Source: Aquisalinus luteolus (GTDB lineage Bacteria; Pseudomonadota; Alphaproteobacteria; Caulobacterales; Parvularculaceae). From it: a stretch of DNA of 64,000 bases. Both the position numbers and the translations under genes were made by a program. The stretch's first letter is position 1, and every line of letters begins with the position of its first letter. Positions 1 to 8,810 of the stretch are shown here, in pieces. Under the pieces are notes generated by a model. It saw nothing but the letters and a program-made list of their open reading frames with translations. It had not been told where the DNA came from and did no database searches. Location: assembly GCF_009712425.2 (NCBI RefSeq), contig NZ_VCJR02000001.1, forward strand, positions 934,001-998,000. The letters run 5' to 3'.

Positions 1-177
1 GGCGCCGAGAAAGCTTTCGAGCATCGCCGGGATCAGCGTTTCGGGCTTTTCCTGCGTGCCATAGACCTGGCGATAGATTTCGGCGTAATCGGTCAGCGCG
101 GCGGCAAGCTCGGGATCGAGCGAAATGCTCATGCGCACCGGTGTGCGATCGCGCAAGCGTTCCAGTCGCAGCGTCAT
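1..177 (-). CDS. DUF2274 domain protein (partial, 3' end outside window)
   Basis: Reading leftwards from ATG at 177, 59 codons are open to the window edge, beginning MTLRLERLRDRTPVRMSISL. The ATG overlaps the trbI stop codon as ATGA, so it is translationally coupled to the last trb gene. Small DUF2274 proteins directly after trbI are a regular feature of alphaproteobacterial Trb operons; their job is unknown. The visible part looks like a small ribbon-helix-helix or helical protein (basic start, then LDPELAAALTDYAEIYRQVY). The assignment rests on position and on remembered family sequence; the C-terminus cannot be judged. Confidence 0.75.
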   Translation of the reverse strand, partial: MTLRLERLRDRTPVRMSISLDPELAAALTDYAEIYRQVYGTQEKPETLIPAMLESFLGA

Positions 178-1523
178 TGTTCGCCTCCTTGGTCATGGGG
201 TCTCAGGACGAGATCGCGGGTCACCACCACGCGCACCGGCCAGCCGGGACGCACCCTGATGGTCGGCTGGATGTCCAGATTGCGCTCTACCGCGCGCTGG
301 CCGGCCTGATCGACCGTGTCGCCCGTGCCGCGGCGGATGGCACGGGTGACGGCGTCCTCATCCTCGCTCCCGAGTTCGGTGCCGATCCCCAGAAGCGTGG
401 CCAGACCCGCCGCCTGGAACACCCGGTCCCAGTGATGGTCGGTGCGGTCGGCAAGGCCCGCCTGACCCTGCGCATCGGCCCCCGGCGCGGTGATGACGAT
501 GGACGATCCGTCCGGAAAGATGATCCGCTCCCAGCTGACCAGCGCCCGGTCCTGGCCGAAGGAGATTTCCGACTGGTAGCGGCCGATCAGGCGCGCGCCC
601 TGCGGGATCAGGAGATGGCGTCCCGTCACCGTGTCATAGACCGGCTGGGTGACCTGGGCGATGACGGTGCCGGGAAGATCGGAATTGATGCCGGTCACGA
701 GGCTGGCCGCGATCAGCGTGCCGGCCATGATCTGATAGGGCGAGACCGGATCCTCGACGCCATGGGGATTGTAGATGTCGGTACCCGGCGCCTCGCCGGC
801 AAAGGCCAGCTTGCGCGCTTGCAGATTGGGCTCGGCGGGAACGCGGAGCCCTGATTGTGCGCCAAGACCCGGCGGCGCGGCAAGACCCGGGGCTTGTGCC
901 GACAGGCCGGCGAGCGCCAGAAGCTCCCTGTCCGGCATGCGCGCCGGCGCCGGTTCCGCGATTCGGGGTCCGGAGGCGGTACCGGCGGCGGCCTGGCTTG
1001 TTTGCGTGTCGAGGGTGAAGAAGACGGGCGCGCCGGCGGCTTCCTCGGCGAGCGCGGCCTCGCGCATGCGCCGTGCCCGTTCGGCCTCCTCGGCCGGGCT
1101 CGGCCGGAAATCATCTTCCAGACTGGTGATCCGTTCGGGCTCGAGCCCCAGCTCTCGCTCGGCCCGCAGCATGGTGGCGCCGAGATCGCCCGCCAGCGGG
1201 GGACCAAGTCGAGGGGTATCGAGACGGGGCGCACCGGCACCGGCGCCGCTGCCCGCGCCCTGAGGGAGATCGCCATAACCCGCCGGAAGTCTGGAAAGCC
1301 CCTCGGGCTTGCTTGTATTGGCGGTGTTGTAGAGCGCCGGGGAGGTGTCCGGATCGGTCGCCCTCGGCGGCTGCAGCGCGATGCTGGTCGCCGCGAGCAG
1401 GGCGAGTGCGCCGAGCCCGGCGCCGGCCATCAGGACCTTTCGGTTAAGACGGGCGACCGGTCTCGGCGCGGTCCGGATCTTCAGCCGCTCTGCATGCTCG
1501 TCGAAGGGGATCGGATCACTCAT
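174..1523 (-). CDS. trbI: TrbI, VirB10-like conjugal transfer protein
   Basis: A 449-residue protein with a short cytoplasmic N-terminus, one membrane segment near residues 30-50 (VLMAGAGLGALALLAATSIAL), a long Pro/Ala/Gly-rich periplasmic linker, and a C-terminal VirB10/TrbI beta-barrel domain starting near YQIMAGTLIAASLVTGINSD and continuing through LLIPQGARLIGRYQS. VirB10 proteins span the envelope and form the core-complex channel of type IV secretion systems together with the VirB9-like TrbG. The gene follows trbG by 2 bases and overlaps the DUF2274 gene as ATGA. Length and domain order are normal for the family. Confidence 0.95.
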   Translation of the reverse strand: MSDPIPFDEHAERLKIRTAPRPVARLNRKVLMAGAGLGALALLAATSIALQPPRATDPDTSPALYNTANTSKPEGLSRLPAGYGDLPQGAGSGAGAGAPRLDTPRLGPPLAGDLGATMLRAERELGLEPERITSLEDDFRPSPAEEAERARRMREAALAEEAAGAPVFFTLDTQTSQAAAGTASGPRIAEPAPARMPDRELLALAGLSAQAPGLAAPPGLGAQSGLRVPAEPNLQARKLAFAGEAPGTDIYNPHGVEDPVSPYQIMAGTLIAASLVTGINSDLPGTVIAQVTQPVYDTVTGRHLLIPQGARLIGRYQSEISFGQDRALVSWERIIFPDGSSIVITAPGADAQGQAGLADRTDHHWDRVFQAAGLATLLGIGTELGSEDEDAVTRAIRRGTGDTVDQAGQRAVERNLDIQPTIRVRPGWPVRVVVTRDLVLRPHDQGGEQ

Positions 1524-1525
1524 GC

Positions 1526-2623
1526 TCAGCCCCCGAACAGGGCGGCAAGGGCGGATTGGCGCGCCGGCCGGCTGATGCGGACGACGGTCTGGTCCTTCTC
1601 GCCGAGCCGCAATTCGGCGGCGGTGAACAATCTGTCCACGACATAATACCGGCCCCGCACGCGATAGTTCACCAGTTCCGCCTCGCCGTCGCTCCCGAGC
1701 ACGAAAAGCGGCGGCATGTCGCTCGCGGCGATGTCGCGCGGCATCTGGATGAAGACCTGCCTGCCGTCATCGAAGACGCGCACCGGCTTCCAGTCGGGAC
1801 TGTCCCCGGAAAGCCGGTAGTCGAAATCGAGCGCATCGAGGGCCAGCCCGCGCGTGATCGTGCCGGCCTCGCGGGCCCTGGCGCGCTCGTTTTGCGCGAC
1901 CATGGTCGCCAGCGCATCGGCGGGATAGCGCCAGGACAGCGCCGCCATATAGCCCTCGCCGGTGCTGACAAGATCGAGATGATAAGTCCGCCGGTCGGTG
2001 GCGATCATCAGATTGGTGCGGATATCGGGCGCGACGGGCTTGACCAGCACATGGGCGCGCGCCGCCTCGCCGGCGCCGGAAAGCGTGTCGCCTAGCACCC
2101 AGCGCACCGTGTCCCCGGCGGAGACCGAGACCAGCGCCTCGCCCGGCTGCAGGGCAATGTCGCTGATCTGGCCGGGACTGCCATAGAGGCGATAAAGCGC
2201 CCCTTCCATATAGGGATAGACCTGGATCGCATTGACGAAGCCGTCCACCGAGGGCTCGATCAGCGCGCCCTCGCGCCCCTCGGCAATGGCCTCGATCGGC
2301 GTTGCCGGGCCTGTCGCGGTGGATGCCGGCGCGCTTGAGCTCTTCGCCGTCGAGCCCGTCGCGGTGGATGCCGGCCTGACGGTCCCGTTCTCGGAAGAGA
2401 GCGACGCGGCCACGCCGATCGCCTTCATCTGGCCGGGCAGGGGCAGCGGGACCGGGGTCTCGACGATGCGGGCCGGCAGTCCCGGATCGTCCGGGTCCGG
2501 CGCTTCGATCGGTGTGGCGGCGATGAAACCGGCCGGATCGATCGGCTCGGGGTCGGCGCTGGCGCAGGCCGTCAGCATGGCGAGGGCGCAGGCGGAAATT
2601 TCAATAGGGCGCATGGGGATCAT
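1526..2623 (-). CDS. trbG: TrbG, VirB9-like outer-membrane core protein
   Basis: A 365-residue lipoprotein-like protein: the N-terminus ends in a lipobox (LTAC, Cys about residue 20). The C-terminal half is VirB9/CagX-like (YPYMEGALYRLYGSPGQISDIAL, then FIQMPRDIAASDMPPLFVLG and VVDRLFTAAELRLG). VirB9 and VirB10 homologues form the periplasmic/outer-membrane core ring. Between the signal and the VirB9 domain is a low-complexity Ser/Thr/Ala stretch (about residues 85-110) in which ASTATG occurs twice. It starts inside the trbF stop codon (ATGA overlap) and ends just before trbI. Confidence 0.95.
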   Translation of the reverse strand: MIPMRPIEISACALAMLTACASADPEPIDPAGFIAATPIEAPDPDDPGLPARIVETPVPLPLPGQMKAIGVAASLSSENGTVRPASTATGSTAKSSSAPASTATGPATPIEAIAEGREGALIEPSVDGFVNAIQVYPYMEGALYRLYGSPGQISDIALQPGEALVSVSAGDTVRWVLGDTLSGAGEAARAHVLVKPVAPDIRTNLMIATDRRTYHLDLVSTGEGYMAALSWRYPADALATMVAQNERARAREAGTITRGLALDALDFDYRLSGDSPDWKPVRVFDDGRQVFIQMPRDIAASDMPPLFVLGSDGEAELVNYRVRGRYYVVDRLFTAAELRLGEKDQTVVRISRPARQSALAALFGG

Positions 2624-3309
2624 TCTCCTGTCACGAGGTCCTGTCCCCAGTTCAGGGAATGGACGTAAAGGCCGAGGGGATTGGCGCGCAGCGTTGCGAC
2701 ATCGCGGGGCGCCTGCGTGATGATGGTGAAATTGCCGGTGAAGCGCTCGGTCCGCATCAGCGCCCCGTTCTCATACGTCTTTTCGATCCAGCGGGCCTGG
2801 AAACTGTCATCGGAAACGCGCACCACGCTGATCACATTCACGGTGCGCGAGACCCGTCCGATATCGGCGAAGGGATCGTTGTCCTCGGCATACTGGCTGA
2901 GCGTGGTCGCGGCGCGGTCGGTCACGAAATCATAGGCGCGCAGCCAGTTCTCGCGCACGACTACCGGGTCGACGGACAACCCGCGTACATGCTCGATGAA
3001 GCCGGCCAGATGGTGGGCGATCTGGGCATCGCTCGGATCATAGCGCTCCAGGGCCGGCGCGACGGCGCGCGCCGCGCCACTCGCCTCGATCTCGACCACA
3101 TAGGGCGTGACGGTGGAACGCATCGAGCGCCAGACGAGCGCGCCGGAGATCGCAAAACACAAGCCGAGCAGTCCGAGCGCCATCAGCCGCCAGTTCTTCG
3201 CCTGCACGCGCGCAGCGCCGATGCGCTCGTCCCAGACCTGTCGGGCTTTCTGGTAGGGCGTCTCGGGAAAGGGCGATGGCCCATAGGAGGTTGAAGAGCG
3301 TCTGAACAT
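2620..3309 (-). CDS. trbF: TrbF, VirB8-like inner-membrane scaffold
   Basis: A 229-residue protein with a cytoplasmic N-terminus containing NPYxxAR-like residues (ETPYQKARQVWDERIGAARV), one membrane helix at about residues 42-60 (LMALGLLGLCFAISGALVW), and a periplasmic VirB8 NTF2-like domain (RTVNVISVVRVSDDSFQARW; NPLGLYVHSLNWGQDL at the end). VirB8 homologues nucleate assembly of the transfer apparatus. It starts directly after the trbL stop and overlaps trbG by four bases. Length is normal. Confidence 0.95.
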   Translation of the reverse strand: MFRRSSTSYGPSPFPETPYQKARQVWDERIGAARVQAKNWRLMALGLLGLCFAISGALVWRSMRSTVTPYVVEIEASGAARAVAPALERYDPSDAQIAHHLAGFIEHVRGLSVDPVVVRENWLRAYDFVTDRAATTLSQYAEDNDPFADIGRVSRTVNVISVVRVSDDSFQARWIEKTYENGALMRTERFTGNFTIITQAPRDVATLRANPLGLYVHSLNWGQDLVTGE

Positions 3310-4746
3310 CTAGTCGTCCCTTTCCTTGTTGTCGGCGTCCCGCAGGCTCGGCGATGCGCCCGATGCGCCGCGTTCGCCGTCGCGAAGAGACTGCAGTGCC
3401 ATCCCGCCCGCCTGGCCGACATGCCGGCTGGCTCCCTGTTCAGCTTTCTGGCCGGTATTCCCGAGAGCGCCGTGTGCGGATTTCCCACCGGAATCGGCAT
3501 CCGGGCCTTGGCGGGCCTGCATCCGGTCGGCCCATGCCGGGCCGTGAGAAGCGGAAGGGGAAGCTGACGGGGACGGGGACGGCGAAGAGGCAGATGAGGA
3601 CGCCTGGCCGGCGCCGGCCGATGCGCCGGTACTTGTCCGGGAAGTGTCCCCGGCGCTGCCTGCGCGCGGACCATTGGCGGGAGCCGATGACGAACGACGC
3701 AGCGCATCGCCGCCGGCGCGCGCCATGCCGGCAAGCCCGGAAGCAATGGCGCCGGCGCCACCGGCACCGGAAGAGACCGCGCCGAGCGCGTAGGCGCTGC
3801 GCCCCGCTTGCGCCATGGAGGCGCCGGCCCTGAGCGCGCCGGACGCGCCGCTCGCCGCGGCGCCGATGGCGGCTCGTGTGCCCATGCCGGCGACCAGCGT
3901 GCCGCCGGCGACCCCCGCCGCGGCGCCCGCGGCGGAGCCAGCGCCCAGCTGCGGGGCGCCCGTGACCAGCCCGGCGGCGATGCCGGGCGCGAAGACCCCC
4001 ATCCAGAAGAAGACGATCGAGGCCAGCACCGTGCCCATGAGTTGGGCAAGGGTGACATCCTCGCCGGTGCGGAAGGCGTCCGTCACCGACCCGAACAGGG
4101 TCGAACCGATACCGATGACGATTGCCAGAACCATCAGCTTGATGCCGGCGGTAATGACATTGCCGAGTACCCGTTCGGCGAGAAAACTCGTCCTGTTCCA
4201 CAATGCGAAGGGCACCAGCACGAAACCGGCCAGCGTCGTCAGCTTGAATTCCAGGATGGTGATGAACAGCTGCACGGCGAGCACGAAGAAGGCCGCCATG
4301 ATCACGCCCCACGCGACGAACATGACCGCGATCATGATGAAATTGTAAAAAAAGCTGACCGGCCCCAGCATGTCGGCTATCTCTTCAAGCAAGGGTTGGC
4401 CGGCCTCGAGGCCGACCCCGGCGATGAAGCCGGGGCGCAGCAGGTCATCGGGGCTCATCGTGCCGCCGCCGCCGGTGATGCCGAGCCGCGCGAAACTGTC
4501 GAAGACGATGTCGGCCAGCAGCGGAAAATTGCCGATGATGAAGGCGAAGAAGCCGACATAGAGCACCTTTTTGAGGAGCCCGGCGATGACGTCGGCATTG
4601 GGCGAGAGCGCCCAGAACAGGCCGGCCAGCGTGATGTCGATGGCGATCAACGTGGTGGTCAGATAGGCGACATCACCCGCCAGCAGGCCGAAGCCTGAAT
4701 CGATATAGGCGATGAAGACCTCGAGAAATCTGTCGATCACATCCAT
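3310..4746 (-). CDS. trbL: TrbL, VirB6-like polytopic membrane protein
   Basis: A 478-residue protein with about six hydrophobic helices in the first 270 residues (for example VAYLTTTLIAIDITLAGLFW and VLYVGFFAFIIGNFPLLADI), as expected for the VirB6/TrbL inner-membrane channel component of conjugative type IV secretion. The C-terminal 200 residues are an Ala/Gly/Ser-rich tail of very low complexity that ends acidic and charged, a common and fast-changing feature of TrbL. It lies 5 bases after trbJ and directly before trbF. No trbK entry-exclusion gene fits between trbJ and trbL. Confidence 0.93.
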   Translation of the reverse strand: MDVIDRFLEVFIAYIDSGFGLLAGDVAYLTTTLIAIDITLAGLFWALSPNADVIAGLLKKVLYVGFFAFIIGNFPLLADIVFDSFARLGITGGGGTMSPDDLLRPGFIAGVGLEAGQPLLEEIADMLGPVSFFYNFIMIAVMFVAWGVIMAAFFVLAVQLFITILEFKLTTLAGFVLVPFALWNRTSFLAERVLGNVITAGIKLMVLAIVIGIGSTLFGSVTDAFRTGEDVTLAQLMGTVLASIVFFWMGVFAPGIAAGLVTGAPQLGAGSAAGAAAGVAGGTLVAGMGTRAAIGAAASGASGALRAGASMAQAGRSAYALGAVSSGAGGAGAIASGLAGMARAGGDALRRSSSAPANGPRAGSAGDTSRTSTGASAGAGQASSSASSPSPSPSASPSASHGPAWADRMQARQGPDADSGGKSAHGALGNTGQKAEQGASRHVGQAGGMALQSLRDGERGASGASPSLRDADNKERDD

Positions 4747-4751
4747 CGCGC

Positions 4752-5462
4752 CTATCTCCCCAGAAAGGCGCGCGTGCGGGCGCGCCCGCGTTCGGCTTCA
4801 GCAAGCTCGCGCGCGCGTTCCAGCGCCTCGGCGCGGTAGCGGGCGGCCATCATCGCTTCCATCTGCATGAGCTGGGCGGCCTGCAGCGCCGCGATCTGAT
4901 TGCCGGCCTGGGCCGCCTGCAGATTGCCGACGGCCGACTGGCTGCCGGCGATCAGCCCGTCGAGAGTGTCGGCTTCGGCGCCGGCCGAGGAGACGATCCC
5001 GGCGGTCACTTCCAGGCTGTCGCGATAGGCAAGGCGCGACTGGCGCCAGCGAGCCCGGGCCTCCGCGACCAGCACCGCGCCGCGCGGCGGCGTCTCGCCA
5101 TAGTCCTCCGGATAGGCCGCGTCATAGGCCCGCGCGATCTCCTCGACGCGATAGCCGATCCCCTCGGCCCGGCCCATGAGATCCTCCATGCGCTCCAGGC
5201 GGACCAATATTTCGCCGGCAACGGAGTCCGGCAGACGCTCCAGATCGCGCGCCATGTTCTCCAGCATCTCGATCTCGTGGCCGAGCTGGCGCAGCTGCTG
5301 GTCGATTTGCTGCAGCGCGCGGACCGCCTGCAGGATATTCTCGGCATGATTGGCCGGGTCATAGACGATCCCGCCGCCGAACAGTTGCGCCTGTGCCGGA
5401 GGAGCACTCAGTGTACAGATCGGCAGGGCGGCAAGCGCCAGAGAGGCAAGAAGGCGTCTCAT
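4752..5462 (-). CDS. trbJ: TrbJ, VirB5-like periplasmic transfer protein
   Basis: A 236-residue protein with a cleavable signal peptide (MRRLLASLALAALPICTLSAPPAQA) and a mostly helical, Gln/Glu-rich mature part with heptad character (VRALQQIDQQLRQLGHEIEM). It matches the TrbJ/VirB5 family, which makes minor pilus components and in IncP plasmids is linked to entry exclusion. The start codon overlaps the end of trbE (TGATG-type junction at 5462), so translation is probably coupled. Length is typical. Confidence 0.92.
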   Translation of the reverse strand: MRRLLASLALAALPICTLSAPPAQAQLFGGGIVYDPANHAENILQAVRALQQIDQQLRQLGHEIEMLENMARDLERLPDSVAGEILVRLERMEDLMGRAEGIGYRVEEIARAYDAAYPEDYGETPPRGAVLVAEARARWRQSRLAYRDSLEVTAGIVSSAGAEADTLDGLIAGSQSAVGNLQAAQAGNQIAALQAAQLMQMEAMMAARYRAEALERARELAEAERGRARTRAFLGR

Positions 5463-8191
5463 CAGGGCAGCTCCTGATCGGCGTGGCTGGCCGAAGAGGC
5501 AGGCAAGGGCGCATCGCCGGAGCCTGAATAGTTGGCCCCTGTATAGTCAGCGCCTGAATCGCCGGAGGCGGAATAATCGGTACCGGTATTCATGGGGTCT
5601 GCCTCCTCGGGGCCTGCATCTTCAACGGTTGAATTCCCGGCGGCGGTATTGTCGAAGCCGGGTCTTTTCGTGTCCGTACGTTCCGGGCCTGATCCATCCG
5701 GGGCGGATCTTTCCGTGTCAGTGCTTTCCGTGTCGGGACTTTCCGGGGCGGGGCTATCCCGCTCGGATTTTTCCGGACCGGGTCCGGGCCAGCGGGCGAG
5801 CAGCTCGGCTGCCCAGCCAAGGCCCTTGTCGGGCAGCCAGGCGCCGGCGAGGGGCTCTGTCCCGGTCTCCTCGAGCAGGCGGTCGAGGCGGTGCTGGTCT
5901 TCCGGCGCGGCGGCGCCGCAGACCGAAAGCCCGATCGGGCCAAGCCCCAGCTCGAACAATCGGCAGCCGAGCGGCGACTGATAGTAATAGTCGCGCTTTG
6001 GCGTGGCATTGGCGATCAGCTCGATCTGGCGGGCATTGAGCCCAAAGCGCCGATAGGCCTCGCTTGCCTGCGGCTCGCGGGCCTGTCGGTTGGGCAGGAA
6101 TATCCGTGTGGGACAGGATTCGACCAGCGCCGGCACGATCGGGGAGTTCGCGATATCGGCAAGGCTTTGAGTAGCGAAGATCACCGCGACATTCTTCTTG
6201 CGCAGGGTCTTGAGCCAGTCGCGGATGCGCGCGGCAAACAGCGGATTGTCGAGAAACAGCCAGGCTTCGTCGAGGATGAGCAGGCTCGGGCGCCCGTCGA
6301 AGCGCGCTTCCAGCCTGTCGAACAGGCAGGTGATCACCGGCGCGGCCGCGCCTGGCGACTGCATCAGCGAGTCCATCTCGAAACAGACGATATCGGCAAG
6401 CGCCAGCGATTCATGATCACCATCGAGCAGCCGGCCATGCGGGCCTTCCAGCGTGAAGGGATGGAGCGCGGATTTGAGCAGCGGATCCTGCAGCATCAGC
6501 GTCAGCCCGGTCAGTGTGCGCTCGGGGCGCGGCGCGCTTGCCAGTGCCTCGATCGCCTCCCACAGACCCGCCTTGAGCGCCGGGGTCATGGCAACGCCTT
6601 CCTGGGTGCACAGTCCGGCGAGCCAGTCGGCGGCAAAGCGCGCGCCCGCCTCTGTGTCGATATGTTTGAGCGGCTGCAGGCTCGGGGCGCGGTCCCCGCC
6701 CGGATCGACATGGACCCCGCCCATGCACAGCGTCGCGGCGCGGGCCGAGCGGCCCTTGTCGAACAGGAAGATCTGCGCGCCGCGATAGCGCCGCCATTGC
6801 AGCGCGATCAGGGACAGAAGGACCGATTTGCCGGCCCCGGTCGGTCCGACCACCAGCGTGTGCCCGACATCGCCGACATGAAGATTGAGCCGGAACGGCG
6901 TGGTGCCGTCCGTGCAGGCCTGGATCAGCGCGGGCGCGCGCAGATGCCGGTTGGTCTCCTCGCCGGCCCAGACCGCCGAGAGCGGGACCATATGGGCGAG
7001 ATTGAGCGTGTGCAGGATCGGTTGACGGACATTGGCATAGATATGCCCGGGCAGCGAGCCGAGCCAGGCCTCGACCGCATTGAGGGACTCGCGGATCGCG
7101 GTGAAGCCGCGGCCATTGACGATGCGTTCGGCGATCCGGATATGCTCTTCCACGCGGCGCGGATCGGGATCGGCGACGCTGATCGTGGTGGTGACATAGC
7201 CATAGGAGACGAGATCGCTGCCCAGCTCCTGCAGCGCCGCATCGGCATCGGCCGCCTTGTTGTCGGCATCATGATCGGTGAGGGCGGCCTGTTCGTTGAA
7301 CATGGTCTCGCGCAGCACCGCGCCGATCGACTTGCGCTTGGCGAACCAGTGGCGGCGCTTGCGCGCCAGTACCTTTTCGGCCGCGGCCTTGTCCATTGCG
7401 ATGAACCGCGTCGCCCAGCGATAGGCAAAACCCTGGCGGTTGAGCTCGTCGAGAATGCCGGGCAGGGTCGAGGCGGGAAATCCCAGAATGGTCAGTACAC
7501 GCAGATGCGCTGCCCCGATCATCGGCTCCAGCCCGCCGGTGAAGGGCTCGTCGGCCAGGATCGCATCGAGAAACACCGGCAGCTCCGGCGGGGCGACCCT
7601 GTGGGCGCGCGTCGAGACCGTCGAATGCAGATAGGTCAGCGTCTCCTCGTCGGACAGCCTGGCAATCTCGGCAAGGCAGGTTGCGAGCAGGTCGAAGATT
7701 CGTGCCGCCTGCGCCTCGAAAGTCTCCAGCCGGTCGCGCCAGCCTGCGGCCTCCTGCGTGTCCGCCCTGGTGATCAGCGCCTGTTCGGCGCGTCCCGTCG
7801 CATCGGCGGGCGGCAGCCAGACCAGCGTCAGATAATATTCGCTTACAAAACGGCTGCCGGACTCTTCGGCCTGCAGCGCGCGTTCCTGATCGACCAGCCA
7901 GGACAGCGGGTCGGGAAAGTCAGCCTCCGGATAGTCATGCGCCTCGGCGCGCTGCGCCTCGAAGAACAGCGCCCAGCCGGAGCCGAGCCGGCGCAGCACA
8001 TTGTTGACCCGCGCCATGACCGAGACCAGTTCCGCCTCTGTCGAGCTTTCCAGATCCGGGCCGCGATAGCGAAAACCGGTCTGGAAGCTGCCATCCTTGT
8101 TGAGGATGATGCCGGGCGCGACGATACAGGCCCAGGGCAGATAGTCGGCGAGCAAAGCGGGGCGGTCGGCATATTCGCGCAAATTCAGCAT
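5462..8191 (-). CDS. trbE: TrbE, VirB4-like conjugation ATPase
   Basis: A 909-residue ATPase. The start at 8191 (MLNLREYADRPALLADYLPW) fits the family and overlaps the trbD stop; longer in-frame starts would lie inside trbD. Walker A is GPTGAGKS at about residues 449-456, and a Walker B-like LLILDEAWLFLDN follows. VirB4 ATPases power pilus biogenesis and substrate transfer at the inner membrane. The C-terminal 100 residues beyond the ATPase domain are unusual: a Ser/Thr/Asp/Glu/Pro-rich string with TDTE, TDTK and SGD-type near-repeats (about 5465-5770) that standard TrbE proteins lack. Confidence 0.95.
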   Translation of the reverse strand: MLNLREYADRPALLADYLPWACIVAPGIILNKDGSFQTGFRYRGPDLESSTEAELVSVMARVNNVLRRLGSGWALFFEAQRAEAHDYPEADFPDPLSWLVDQERALQAEESGSRFVSEYYLTLVWLPPADATGRAEQALITRADTQEAAGWRDRLETFEAQAARIFDLLATCLAEIARLSDEETLTYLHSTVSTRAHRVAPPELPVFLDAILADEPFTGGLEPMIGAAHLRVLTILGFPASTLPGILDELNRQGFAYRWATRFIAMDKAAAEKVLARKRRHWFAKRKSIGAVLRETMFNEQAALTDHDADNKAADADAALQELGSDLVSYGYVTTTISVADPDPRRVEEHIRIAERIVNGRGFTAIRESLNAVEAWLGSLPGHIYANVRQPILHTLNLAHMVPLSAVWAGEETNRHLRAPALIQACTDGTTPFRLNLHVGDVGHTLVVGPTGAGKSVLLSLIALQWRRYRGAQIFLFDKGRSARAATLCMGGVHVDPGGDRAPSLQPLKHIDTEAGARFAADWLAGLCTQEGVAMTPALKAGLWEAIEALASAPRPERTLTGLTLMLQDPLLKSALHPFTLEGPHGRLLDGDHESLALADIVCFEMDSLMQSPGAAAPVITCLFDRLEARFDGRPSLLILDEAWLFLDNPLFAARIRDWLKTLRKKNVAVIFATQSLADIANSPIVPALVESCPTRIFLPNRQAREPQASEAYRRFGLNARQIELIANATPKRDYYYQSPLGCRLFELGLGPIGLSVCGAAAPEDQHRLDRLLEETGTEPLAGAWLPDKGLGWAAELLARWPGPGPEKSERDSPAPESPDTESTDTERSAPDGSGPERTDTKRPGFDNTAAGNSTVEDAGPEEADPMNTGTDYSASGDSGADYTGANYSGSGDAPLPASSASHADQELP

Positions 8192-8439
8192 GCCAGATGC
8201 TCCCGGTGCCGGGCCGAGCGCGCCGCGACCACCATGAAATCCGGATCGCTGCGGGCCATGAACACCGCCGCCGAATGGCCGGCGACCCACAGGACCAGCC
8301 CCGCGATCCACAGCTGCAGGCCGAGGCCGATGGCGGCGGCGAGCGTGCCGATGGCGATCGCGGCCATGCGCGGGGCGCCCGCCAGCAGGATCGGCTCGCT
8401 CAGCGCGCGGTGCAGGGGGATCTCGTAACCCTCGACCAT
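8185..8439 (-). CDS. trbD: TrbD, VirB3-like membrane protein
   Basis: An 84-residue protein, MVEGYEIPLHRALSEPILLA at the start, then two adjacent hydrophobic helices (MAAIAIGTLAAAIGLGLQLW and IAGLVLWVAGHSAAVFMA). This is the usual VirB3/TrbD pattern of PxxRALxxPxLxxG followed by a hairpin of membrane segments. Start 8439 overlaps the trbC stop (TGATG) and the stop overlaps the trbE start, so this short gene is embedded in a coupled trio. A much longer ORF in this frame exists but its upstream part overlaps trbC and trbB and is not coding. Confidence 0.92.
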   Translation of the reverse strand: MVEGYEIPLHRALSEPILLAGAPRMAAIAIGTLAAAIGLGLQLWIAGLVLWVAGHSAAVFMARSDPDFMVVAARSARHREHLAC

Positions 8440-8810
8440 CACACCAGCGCCCCGCCGCCGAAGGAGAAGAAGGTCAGGAAGAAGCTGGTCGCCGCAAAGG
8501 CGATCGACAGGCCGAACACGATCTGGATCAGCTTGCGAAACCCGCCGGCGGTCTCGCCGAAGGCCAGCGTCAACCCGGTAATGGTGATAATGATCACCGC
8601 GACGATCCGCGCCACCGGACCTTCGATCGAGGCCAGGATCTGGTCGAGCGGGCCCTCCCAGGGCATGCCGGAGCCGGCCGCCTGCGCCGGACCGGCGATC
8701 AGCAGACTGACGGTGACAGACGCGGCCAGCAGCGCGGCGGGGCGGGCGGCGCGACTGGCGCCGTTCCGGGCCATGGCGGTCAGGCGATTGCGGCAGGGGT
8801 GGGATATCAT
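8439..8810 (-). CDS. trbC: TrbC, VirB2-like conjugative pilin
   Basis: A 123-residue prepilin. The N-terminus is a long basic and hydrophobic signal ending about AGPAQA, followed by a mature part with two hydrophobic segments (VARIVAVIIITITGLTLAFG and IVFGLSIAFAATSFFLTFF), the standard VirB2/TrbC pilin topology. It overlaps the trbB stop by four bases (ATGA) and the trbD start. The family supplies the conjugative pilus subunit, often after cyclisation by TraF; a TraF peptidase is present at 43,449-43,955. Confidence 0.93.
   Translation of the reverse strand: MISHPCRNRLTAMARNGASRAARPAALLAASVTVSLLIAGPAQAAGSGMPWEGPLDQILASIEGPVARIVAVIIITITGLTLAFGETAGGFRKLIQIVFGLSIAFAATSFFLTFFSFGGGALV

Noticed and set aside
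174-1646. Several rightward frames opposite trbI and trbG
   Set aside because: Shadows of high-GC coding DNA; the opposite strand has clear VirB10 and VirB9 domains in a tight operon.
5891-8428. 845-codon rightward open frame opposite trbE
   Set aside because: Mirror frame of a high-GC gene. It has no motifs and no ribosome site, while the trbE strand has full VirB4 motifs.
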